Shown: piece by piece, positions 1-5,870 of the stretch
Numbering within the stretch: position 1 is the stretch's first letter
Layout: every line of letters begins with the position of its first letter
NCBI GenBank assembly: GCA_902775835.1
Contig: CACYNZ010000229.1
Span: 1-6,054, forward strand
Direction: 5' to 3'
DNA: 6,054 nucleotides
Source of the DNA: an uncultured Eubacteriales bacterium
GTDB taxonomy: Bacteria > Bacillota_A > Clostridia > Christensenellales > Aristaeellaceae
The notes under the pieces: generated by a model
What the model was told of the DNA's origin: nothing
What the model saw: the letters and a program-made list of their open reading frames with translations, nothing else
The model's database searches: none
Position numbers and translations under genes: made by a program

Positions 1-518
1 ACCGGCTGTGCACAGCCCGGAACCGTTCCTTCTTTCTCGCGTTTCTGCACCTGTCCGCCCTGGCTTTCCAGGACATCCCCGAGTTCCGCCAGCGCATCCA
101 CGGACAGCAGATCGTGGAGTACTCCAGTCTTGGCACCTCCCATATTGAGATGGAACCTAATGGCGTGTACACCTACTGCTCGCTGGTGCACGACCTGCCC
201 TGGGACCAGTTCTGGCCCTATGCGGAGTCCGAACGCGTCCGCTGCCGGGAGCACGGAAGCATTGAGGAGAGCAGCAATGTGGACGCGGAAATCTTTGTCA
301 CCTGCCTGCCCTGGCTGCACTATACCCAGTTCTTCCAGCCCACGGACCCTGCCGTGTCCAATCCCAGCATCGCCTGGGGCAGGTTTGAGGAGGATCCGCA
401 GCACCGTCTGATGATGCCCGTCACCGTATATGCGCATCATGCCCTGGTGGACGGCCGGCACATGGCCGGGCTGTTCAACGGGATCGAGGAGCGCATCCGT
501 TCCCTGAATGAACTGTAA
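1..518 (+). CDS. Chloramphenicol acetyltransferase-family protein, 5'-truncated by the window edge
   Basis: This is the C-terminal part (about 172 residues) of a CAT-family (CatA-like) acetyltransferase. The frame is open from base 3, so the gene starts before the window; the internal GTG at 114 is not a start. Family members move an acetyl group from acetyl-CoA to a hydroxyl, classically on chloramphenicol, and act as cytoplasmic trimers. The diagnostic active-site signature HHALVDG is encoded at 435-455, with the catalytic His at 438-440 and the structural Asp at 450-452. Upstream are the family-typical CLPWLHYTQFF segment and the IAWGRFEED segment that precedes the last strand. CATs are about 215 residues, so roughly 45 are missing. 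It probably shares a transcript with the next gene, 29 bp downstream. Chromosomal CAT-like proteins in Clostridia need not give drug resistance, so the substrate is unproven. Family assignment is secure. Confidence 0.9.
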   Translation, partial: RLCTARNRSFFLAFLHLSALAFQDIPEFRQRIHGQQIVEYSSLGTSHIEMEPNGVYTYCSLVHDLPWDQFWPYAESERVRCREHGSIEESSNVDAEIFVTCLPWLHYTQFFQPTDPAVSNPSIAWGRFEEDPQHRLMMPVTVYAHHALVDGRHMAGLFNGIEERIRSLNEL

Positions 519-547
519 TCCCCCACCGGAAAGGAGAGGTCTCCATT

Positions 548-1660
548 ATGCTGATACAGAAAATCGTGATCACGGGCGGTCCCTGCGCCGGCAAGACCAC
601 CGCCATGAGCTGGATCCAGAACGCGTTTTCCGCGCGCGGCTACCGGGTTCTGTTCATTCCCGAGACCGCCACGGAATTCATTTCCGGCGGCGTGGCGCCC
701 TGGACCTGCGGCACCAACCTGGAATACCAGAAGGTCCAGATGGCCCTGCAGATCAAGAAGGAAGAGCTGTTCATGCAGGCCGCCCAGACCATGGGCGAAC
801 AGGCCCAGAAAATCCTGATCGTCTGCGACCGCGGCGCCATGGACAACAAGGCCTACATGACCCAGGAGGAGTTTGACGAGGTGCTCCGGTACCTGGACCT
901 GCACGAGATCGAGCTGCGGGACAACTATGACGGCGTCTTTCATCTGGTCACCGCGGCCAACGGCGCCCTGGAAGCCTACTCCTCCGCCAACAATGCCGCA
1001 CGCTACGAGACAGCCGAGGAAGCGGTGAAGCTGGACGACCGCCTGATCGCGGCCTGGTCCGGGCATCCGCACATGAAGATTATCGACAACTCCACCGGGT
1101 TTGACCGGAAAATGCACCGTCTTCTGGAGGAAATCAGCCGTCTTCTCGGCGCTGAGGACATCTATGCCGACGAGCGCAAGTTCCTCATCCGCTACCCGGA
1201 CACAGCATGGCTGGAAAGCCTGCCGGGCTGCCGCAAGGTGGAGATCATCCAGACCTATCTGCAGCCCACGGACGGCGGCGACACGCGCATCCGACAGCGC
1301 GGCGAAGACGGGCATTTCCTGTACTATGAGATGACCAAGCGCACCACGCCGGAAGGCAAGCGTGTGGAAACCGAGCGCCGTCTCAGCCAGGACGAGTACC
1401 TGCAGCTCATGATGAACGCGGACACCTCCCGGCGCCAGATCCGCAAGACCCGCTATGTGATCACGGGCAAGTCCCAGGCCATTGAGGTGGACCTGTACCC
1501 CTTCTGGTCGCGCCAGGCCATCGCCAAGATCTCCCTGAGTGACCGCAATGCCACGGCCCAGTTCCCGCCCGAGATCCACGTGCTCCGGGAAGTGACCGGG
1601 CAGGAAGCCTACCGGAATTCCTCCCTGGCCATGCGTCCTCCGGAGGAAGACGAAGCATGA
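548..1660 (+). CDS. P-loop NTPase (AAA_28/NadR-like) fused to a CYTH-like triphosphate tunnel domain; Ttd14-like architecture
   Basis: This is a two-domain cytoplasmic protein of 370 residues. Residues 1-200 form a P-loop kinase/NTPase domain of the AAA_28 (NadR-like) type. It has Walker A GGPCAGKTT at 10-18, a PET segment at 38-40 and a Walker B-like strand ILIVCDRG at 89-96. Residues 206-362 look like a CYTH/triphosphate tunnel metalloenzyme domain: ERKFLI at 209-214, EIIQTYL at 232-238, RIR at 247-249, ETE at 274-276, RKTRY at 299-303, EVD at 313-315, and a C-terminal segment ending REVTGQEAYRNSSLA. The same pairing is known in Drosophila Ttd14, which binds GTP and phosphoinositide; the bacterial role is unknown. 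Several tunnel acidic residues appear lost: the first Glu of ExExK is Ala207, and the late ExE strand reads AKISL (326-330). The start ATG follows AAGGAG at 531-536. A terminator follows immediately, so this is the last gene of its transcript. Domain calls are confident; activity is not. Confidence 0.82.
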   Translation: MLIQKIVITGGPCAGKTTAMSWIQNAFSARGYRVLFIPETATEFISGGVAPWTCGTNLEYQKVQMALQIKKEELFMQAAQTMGEQAQKILIVCDRGAMDNKAYMTQEEFDEVLRYLDLHEIELRDNYDGVFHLVTAANGALEAYSSANNAARYETAEEAVKLDDRLIAAWSGHPHMKIIDNSTGFDRKMHRLLEEISRLLGAEDIYADERKFLIRYPDTAWLESLPGCRKVEIIQTYLQPTDGGDTRIRQRGEDGHFLYYEMTKRTTPEGKRVETERRLSQDEYLQLMMNADTSRRQIRKTRYVITGKSQAIEVDLYPFWSRQAIAKISLSDRNATAQFPPEIHVLREVTGQEAYRNSSLAMRPPEEDEA

Positions 1661-1661
1661 C

Positions 1662-1689
1662 AATGGCTGCCATCCGGCAGCCGTTTTTT
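1662..1689 (+). terminator. Intrinsic (Rho-independent) terminator
   Basis: A perfect 7-bp stem pairs GGCTGCC (1665-1671) with GGCAGCC (1676-1682) around an ATCC loop. It can extend by a T-G wobble and A-T pairs into the tract. Six T residues follow at 1684-1689. It begins two bases after the stop of the P-loop/CYTH gene and ends 17 bp before the -35 box of the next unit, so it separates the two transcripts. Confidence 0.9.
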
Positions 1690-1706
1690 CTGTGCATTTC
1701 CCCGGA

Positions 1707-1735
1707 TTGACCCCCGCACCCGGCAAGACTATAAT
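1707..1735 (+). promoter_or_regulatory. Sigma-A (sigma-70 type) promoter of the downstream operon
   Basis: The -35 box TTGACC (1707-1712) lies exactly 17 bp from a perfect -10 box TATAAT (1730-1735). It sits just after a terminator, the expected place for a new transcript. The start of transcription should be near 1741-1743, giving a leader of about 20 nt that carries GGAGG (1754-1758) before the ATG at 1764. A leader this short leaves no room for a riboswitch. No clear operator palindrome is visible around the boxes. The match to consensus suggests substantial basal expression unless a repressor acts. Confidence 0.85.
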
Positions 1736-1763
1736 GCAGGCAGAAACCTCACCGGAGGCAATC

Positions 1764-2630
1764 ATGATTCATCTGTTCATGGCCCTGCACGCCGAAGCCG
1801 CACCGCTCATTGACGCGCTGTCGCTGCGTGCCCGTCCCTCATCCGGACCCTTCCGCTCCTGGGTCTCACCATCCGGACATCTCATATTGACGCTCACCGG
1901 TCCCGGGCCCTATGCCGCCGCGGCCTGCACGTCCGCCGTGCTTTCCGCATCAGGCAGTTCCCCGCAGGATGTTCTGATCTGTCTGGGCAGCTGCGCTTCC
2001 CTGGACACGGAGCGCGCGCCTCTTAAGTGCCTGTACCGGATCCACGCACTGCAGGACCTGGCCAGCGGGTTCCGGTATTATCCGGACATGATCTTCCGTA
2101 CCCGGCTCCCCGAGTCGGACCTGCTCACCGGCGCCCGGGTCCTGAATTCCCGGGAGCTTGACGCGATGCGGCAAAATACCATGCCGGCGCTCTATGACAT
2201 GGAAAGCGCCGCTGTCTGCGCAGCCGCGCGCCTGTACCTGGGCCCGCATCAGATGCTGTTTCTGCGCTATGCCACGGACACGGGAGGCGAAAGCGTGACC
2301 CCGGAAAGCCTGCGCGCCGGGGGCGAAGCGCATCTGGATGCCGTGCTGGAGATTCTTGAGGCCTACGAAGCCTATGCCCGTCAGCTGCAGGACCCTTTGG
2401 ATCCGGCCGGAGATGACACCCTTGAATCGCTGATACAGGAAATGCGGTGCTCGGAAACCATGTCCATTCAGCTCCGGCAGATGCACCGCTATGCCCGGCT
2501 CACCGGTTTTCCCTGGGAGGACATGATCCGGGAATTCCATGACCAGGACCGGCTGCCCGTGCCTGGACGAAAGGAGGGAAAGGACGTCCTTGCCTGCATC
2601 CGAACCCGGCTTTATACACAGACCGTTTGA
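1764..2630 (+). CDS. MTA/SAH nucleosidase-like protein (nucleoside phosphorylase superfamily) with C-terminal extension
   Basis: This 288-residue protein belongs to the PNP_UDP/MTAN fold. Such enzymes hydrolyse the N-glycosidic bond of methylthioadenosine, S-adenosylhomocysteine and often 5'-deoxyadenosine, releasing adenine. Compared with E. coli MtnN, Glu11 in ALHAEAAPL matches Glu12, LGSCASL (74-80) the Gly-Ser loop, DMESAA (145-150) the ribose-binding Met-Glu, and Asp172 in RYATDTGG the catalytic Asp197. The active site therefore looks intact. Identity to true MtnN is low, so the base and 5' group accepted are uncertain. Residues from about 210 to 288 lie beyond the usual fold and look helical. 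I chose ATG 1764 because GGAGG (1754-1758) precedes it and the promoter overlaps the upstream GTG (1692) option. It is the first gene of the operon, and the radical SAM gene begins inside its 3' end, suggesting coupled synthesis and a shared task. Confidence 0.8.
   Translation: MIHLFMALHAEAAPLIDALSLRARPSSGPFRSWVSPSGHLILTLTGPGPYAAAACTSAVLSASGSSPQDVLICLGSCASLDTERAPLKCLYRIHALQDLASGFRYYPDMIFRTRLPESDLLTGARVLNSRELDAMRQNTMPALYDMESAAVCAAARLYLGPHQMLFLRYATDTGGESVTPESLRAGGEAHLDAVLEILEAYEAYARQLQDPLDPAGDDTLESLIQEMRCSETMSIQLRQMHRYARLTGFPWEDMIREFHDQDRLPVPGRKEGKDVLACIRTRLYTQTV
2571..2577 (+). promoter_or_regulatory. Ribosome binding site that points to a TTG start for the SPL-like gene
   Basis: A perfect AAGGAGG lies inside the 3' end of the nucleosidase gene, 12 nt before an in-frame TTG at 2590. 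The alternative ATG at 2539 has no comparable site upstream. A start at TTG gives 344 residues, close to B. subtilis SplB (342), and places the conserved N-terminal segment near residue 8. The 12-nt spacing is somewhat long. Confidence 0.65.
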
Positions 2631-3624
2631 GCACATCTATCTGGAGAATGGCCTGGAAGAGCTGCCCTCTGTCCGTCAGATCCTCGGGCATTTCCCCGGC
2701 GCCGCCGTCATCCCCGTGCACCACTGGAAGGATGTGTTCAACCGCCCCCGCCAGTCCGTCCGGCTTCAGCACGCGAGCCAGGCCCTGATTCTCGGAAAAC
2801 GGACAGGACGCCTTATCTATCCCGGCGCGCCCGTCTGCCAGAATTTCGGCGAAGACCACTTCTGCTACACATCCCTGTGCATGAACTGCCCCTTTGACTG
2901 CGATTACTGCTATCTCAAGGGCATGTATCCCACAGGCAACCTTGCGCTGTTCGTGAACCTGGAGGACTACTTCCGGGAACTGGAGGACATGCTGAACATG
3001 CACAGCGTCTACCTGTGCATTTCCTATGACACGGACCTGGCCGCGCTGGAGCCGCTCACGGGATATATTCACGCGTTCCGCGGCTTTCTGGACACGCATC
3101 CCGGGCTGAAGATCGAGGTGCGCACCAAGAGCGCGTGCATGCCTCTGCTCCGAAGCCTTGAGCCGTCCCCGCGCCTGATCTTCGCCTTCACCCTGTCCCC
3201 GGACAGCGTGATTCATGCCTTTGAGCACGGCACGCCTTCCCTGGCCGCACGGCTTACCGCGGCGGAAACGGCCCTTGAGCGCGGACATCCTGTCCGCATC
3301 TGCCTGGATCCCATGATCTATGTAAATGCCTGGCGCGAAGCGTACGCGGAACTCGTCTGCGCCCTGCGCGCGCGCCTCGGCGCACAGGGCATGGACCGTC
3401 TCCGGGACGTGTCCATCGGGTCCTTCCGCATTTCCGGCGAGTATCTGCGGCCCATGCGCCGCGCCTGTCCGGATTCCGCCGTGGTCCAGTTCCCCTTTGA
3501 ACAGGTGAGCGGGTATTACCAGTATCCGCCCGCCCTGGCCTCGGAAATGGAAGAATACCTGCTGGGACTGCTCACGCCCCATATTCCGCGTGAGCGCATT
3601 TTCCGATGGGAGGAATCCACATGA
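2590..3624 (+). CDS. SPL-family radical SAM protein (spore photoproduct lyase-like)
   Basis: This 344-residue protein is related to spore photoproduct lyase, the radical SAM enzyme that reverses 5-thyminyl-5,6-dihydrothymine in spore DNA. The [4Fe-4S] motif CX3CX2C is Cys100, Cys104 and Cys107 within CPFDCDYCYLKG, and the flanking Tyr106 and Tyr108 match the lyase Tyr-Cys-Tyr. Further SplB-like blocks are LVLGK-type LILGK (66-70), VRTKS (177-181), SVIHAFEHGTPSLAARL (206-222) and PMIYVNAWREAY (241-252). At the position of the B. subtilis catalytic Cys141, the matching segment SYDTDLAALEPLT (145-157) has Tyr146; a Cys lies three residues earlier (143). Extra cysteines 92 and 97 precede the cluster motif. 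It overlaps the nucleosidase gene by 41 nt and the SDR gene by 4 nt. The start is TTG 2590; ATG 2539 would add 17 residues. Family is firm, but repair of spore photoproduct itself is doubtful. Confidence 0.85.
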   Translation: MPASEPGFIHRPFEHIYLENGLEELPSVRQILGHFPGAAVIPVHHWKDVFNRPRQSVRLQHASQALILGKRTGRLIYPGAPVCQNFGEDHFCYTSLCMNCPFDCDYCYLKGMYPTGNLALFVNLEDYFRELEDMLNMHSVYLCISYDTDLAALEPLTGYIHAFRGFLDTHPGLKIEVRTKSACMPLLRSLEPSPRLIFAFTLSPDSVIHAFEHGTPSLAARLTAAETALERGHPVRICLDPMIYVNAWREAYAELVCALRARLGAQGMDRLRDVSIGSFRISGEYLRPMRRACPDSAVVQFPFEQVSGYYQYPPALASEMEEYLLGLLTPHIPRERIFRWEEST

Positions 3625-4322
3625 ACGTTCTCCTGACCGGTGCCTCTTCCGGCATCGGGAAAAGCATCTGCCGCATGCTCCTCACCCAGGGCCACGAAAT
3701 CTGGGGTTTCGGCAGGACGTTTCCGGAGGACACGCCGGATGATCCGCGCTTCCACCCCGTGGTCCTGGACCTGACCGATACACGGCATATGCTCGAGGAA
3801 ACGGACCGGATCCGGCATTTGCACGGGATTCAGATGCTGATCCACTGTGCGGGCTGCGCATATTACGGCCTGCACGAGGAAGTGGGGCCGGAGAAAATCC
3901 GGAGCATGGTCCGGGTGAACCTGGAAGCGCCCATGATCCTGACCCAGCATCTCCTGCGGGACCTGAAAAAGGCGCGCGGCACCGTGGTCTTTGTCTCCTC
4001 CGTCACCGCCGTGCATCCCAGTCCCCGGGGCGCCGCCTACGGCGCCACCAAGGCCGCCCTTTCCTCCTTTGCCGCCTCCCTGCTTGCGGAAAACCGCAAG
4101 TATGGTCTGAAAGTGATCACCCTCGAACCGGATCTGACCCGCACCGGACTCTACCGCAGCGCGGACTTTCAGCCCGCGGACCGGAAAGAAGCCTGCCTGG
4201 ACCCGGAGGATGTGGCCCGCGCGCTCCTGTATGCCCTGAGCCAGCCGGAACACATGCTCACGCCCGTCATCCGGATCGAACCCGCCATGCCCGCCATCTC
4301 GCGAAAGCACTCTTCCACCTGA
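3621..4322 (+). CDS. Short-chain dehydrogenase/reductase (classical SDR)
   Basis: This 233-residue cytoplasmic NAD(P)-dependent oxidoreductase has a single Rossmann domain. The cofactor motif TGASSGIG is at 6-13, CAG (76-78) stands in for the usual NAG, and the catalytic tetrad is Asn100, Ser127, Tyr140 and Lys144 (YGATK). Arg32, after the second strand in GFGRTF, hints at NADP(H), which is an inference. I chose ATG 3621 because GGGAGG (3608-3613) is 7 nt upstream and because it overlaps the previous stop as ATGA. The ATG at 3606 lies before that site. The C-terminus (211-233) is short and ends soon after the substrate-lid region. The substrate cannot be predicted from sequence. The tight coupling to the SPL-like gene suggests related functions, though SDRs are common passengers in operons. 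Family assignment is secure. Confidence 0.92.
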   Translation: MNVLLTGASSGIGKSICRMLLTQGHEIWGFGRTFPEDTPDDPRFHPVVLDLTDTRHMLEETDRIRHLHGIQMLIHCAGCAYYGLHEEVGPEKIRSMVRVNLEAPMILTQHLLRDLKKARGTVVFVSSVTAVHPSPRGAAYGATKAALSSFAASLLAENRKYGLKVITLEPDLTRTGLYRSADFQPADRKEACLDPEDVARALLYALSQPEHMLTPVIRIEPAMPAISRKHSST

Positions 4323-4334
4323 AAGGAGCATTGT

Positions 4335-5855
4335 ATGCGCAACATCAAGATTACCTTCATCGGCGCGGGATCCATCGGATTTACCCGCGGTCTTCTCCGG
4401 GACCTGCTCTCGGTGCCGGAATTTGCCCATATCCGCGTCGCCTTCATGGACATCAACCAGCGTAACCTGGACATGGTCACCCAGCTCTGCCAGCGCGATA
4501 TTGACTCCAACGGACTGGATATCCGCATTCAGGCCACGCTGGACCGGCGGGAAGCGCTTAAGGACGCCAATTATGTCATTGACTGCGCGCGCATTGGCCT
4601 TCTGGACGCCTTTGAGCTGGACGTGGACATTCCGCTCAAGTACGGCGTGGACCAGTGCGTGGGCGACACGCTCTGCGCCGGCGGCATCATGTATGCCCAG
4701 CGCGATATCGCCATGCTGGAAGGCATGTGCCGGGACATCCGCGAAGTGGCCGCCCCGGGCTGCATGCTGCTCAACTACACCAATCCCAACGCCATGGTGA
4801 CCTGGTACTGCAACACCTACGGCGGCGTGCCCACCGTGGGCCTGTGCCACGGCGTGCAGGGCGGCCACAGGCTCATCGCCAAGGTGCTGGGCTACAAGCA
4901 GGAAGAGATTGACATCATCTGCGCCGGCATCAACCATATGACCTGGTATCTGTCCGTCAAGCACAACGGCGAGGAACTCAACGGCAAACTGCTGGATGCG
5001 CTCATGGCAGACCCGGAGGTCGCCCAGACGGAAAAGGTCCGCATTGACATGATGAAGCGCTTCGGCTATTTCTCCACCGAAAGCAACGGACATCTCTCCG
5101 AGTATGTGCCGTGGTACCGCAAGCGCACCGGTGAAATCCGGGACTGGATTGACCTGGGCGTCTGGATTAACGGCGAGACCGGCGGATACCTGCGCGTATG
5201 CCGCGAAGGCCGCAACTGGTTCGAAACCGATTTCCCGAACTGGCTCAAGGAGCCGCCCATGACCTATGCCGCCGATCAGCGCAGCCAGGAGCACGGCAGC
5301 TACATCATCGAGTCCATTGAGACCGGCCGCGTGTACCGCGGACACTTCAATGTAATCAATCACGGCTGCATCACCAACCTGCCGCCGGACTGCGTGGTGG
5401 AGGTACCCGGCTACGTCAACACCTTCGGCATCCAGATCCCGGTGCTGGGCGACATGCCCCTGGGCCCCGCCGCCTGCTGCATGTCCAATATCACCGTCCA
5501 GCGCCTGGCCGTGGAAGCCGGCGCGCACGGGGATATCCAGCTTCTGCGCCAGGCCATGATGATGGATCCGCTGGTGGGCGCCGTCTGCAATCCCCCGGAA
5601 ATCTGGCAGATGGTGGACGAAATGCTCGTCGCTCAGGCCCAGTGGCTGCCCCAGTACGCCGAGGAGATTGAGCGCGCCAAGCTGCGCTGGAAGCAGGCAG
5701 AAGAAAACGGCACTCTGATCCCGCCCATTGTGACAGAAGGTGCCGCCCGGCTTCATGTCAAGACCGTGGAGGAAATGGCCCGGGACAAGGAAAGTGCGAG
5801 AAAGAACGCCGCCGAAGCGGACAAGGCCAAGGAACGGCCCGCCGCCAAAAGCTGA
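4335..5855 (+). CDS. melA: Glycoside hydrolase family 4 protein, probable NAD- and metal-dependent alpha-galactosidase (MelA-like)
   Basis: GH4 enzymes cleave glycosides by an unusual oxidation-elimination route needing NAD+ and a divalent metal, usually Mn2+. The N-terminal Rossmann motif FIGAGSIGF spans 8-16. The family motif NYTNPNAM spans 147-154, and the metal ligands are Cys171 (GLCHGVQG) and His201 (AGINHMTWY). These segments, plus GYFSTES (244-250) and EYVPWY (256-261), closely match E. coli MelA, favouring alpha-galactosidase over alpha-glucosidase; I have not aligned other GH4 groups. At 506 residues it is about 55 longer than MelA (451). The surplus lies after about residue 445 and ends in a Lys/Ala/Glu-rich tail. 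AAAGGAG (4322-4328) begins on the last base of the SDR stop and gives good spacing to ATG 4335. No signal peptide is seen, so it acts on sugars taken up into the cytoplasm. No transporter gene lies in the window. Confidence 0.88.
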   Translation: MRNIKITFIGAGSIGFTRGLLRDLLSVPEFAHIRVAFMDINQRNLDMVTQLCQRDIDSNGLDIRIQATLDRREALKDANYVIDCARIGLLDAFELDVDIPLKYGVDQCVGDTLCAGGIMYAQRDIAMLEGMCRDIREVAAPGCMLLNYTNPNAMVTWYCNTYGGVPTVGLCHGVQGGHRLIAKVLGYKQEEIDIICAGINHMTWYLSVKHNGEELNGKLLDALMADPEVAQTEKVRIDMMKRFGYFSTESNGHLSEYVPWYRKRTGEIRDWIDLGVWINGETGGYLRVCREGRNWFETDFPNWLKEPPMTYAADQRSQEHGSYIIESIETGRVYRGHFNVINHGCITNLPPDCVVEVPGYVNTFGIQIPVLGDMPLGPAACCMSNITVQRLAVEAGAHGDIQLLRQAMMMDPLVGAVCNPPEIWQMVDEMLVAQAQWLPQYAEEIERAKLRWKQAEENGTLIPPIVTEGAARLHVKTVEEMARDKESARKNAAEADKAKERPAAKS

Positions 5856-5863
5856 AAGAAGGA
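5856..5863 (+). promoter_or_regulatory. Ribosome binding site supporting a TTG start for the MazG-like gene
   Basis: AAGAAGGA directly follows the GH4 stop and lies 7 nt before TTG 5871. The nearer ATG at 5864 is in another frame and stops after eight codons, so TTG is preferred. An in-frame ATG at 5892 would remove the start of the conserved N-terminal helix. Confidence 0.6.
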
Positions 5864-5870
5864 ATGAACA

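Noticed and set aside
1747..1758. CCTC-ACCG-GAGG, which could hide the nucleosidase ribosome site in a hairpin
   Set aside because: The stem is only 4 bp with a 4-nt loop, too weak to claim as regulation.
437..1765. A 442-codon open frame on the minus strand
   Set aside because: It is antisense to the P-loop/CYTH gene and crosses a terminator and promoter read on the other strand. The composition is typical of an antisense shadow, with no domain.
3361..3390. An inverted repeat inside the SPL-like gene (GCCCTG pairing with CAGGGC, plus GCGC pairs)
   Set aside because: No T tract follows, so it is not a terminator. The codons there encode a normal Ala/Leu/Arg-rich helix, so base composition explains it.
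2500..3582. A 360-codon open frame on the minus strand
   Set aside because: It is opposite the SPL-like gene, has low-complexity His/Gly/Ala-rich translation and no ribosome site that stands out.
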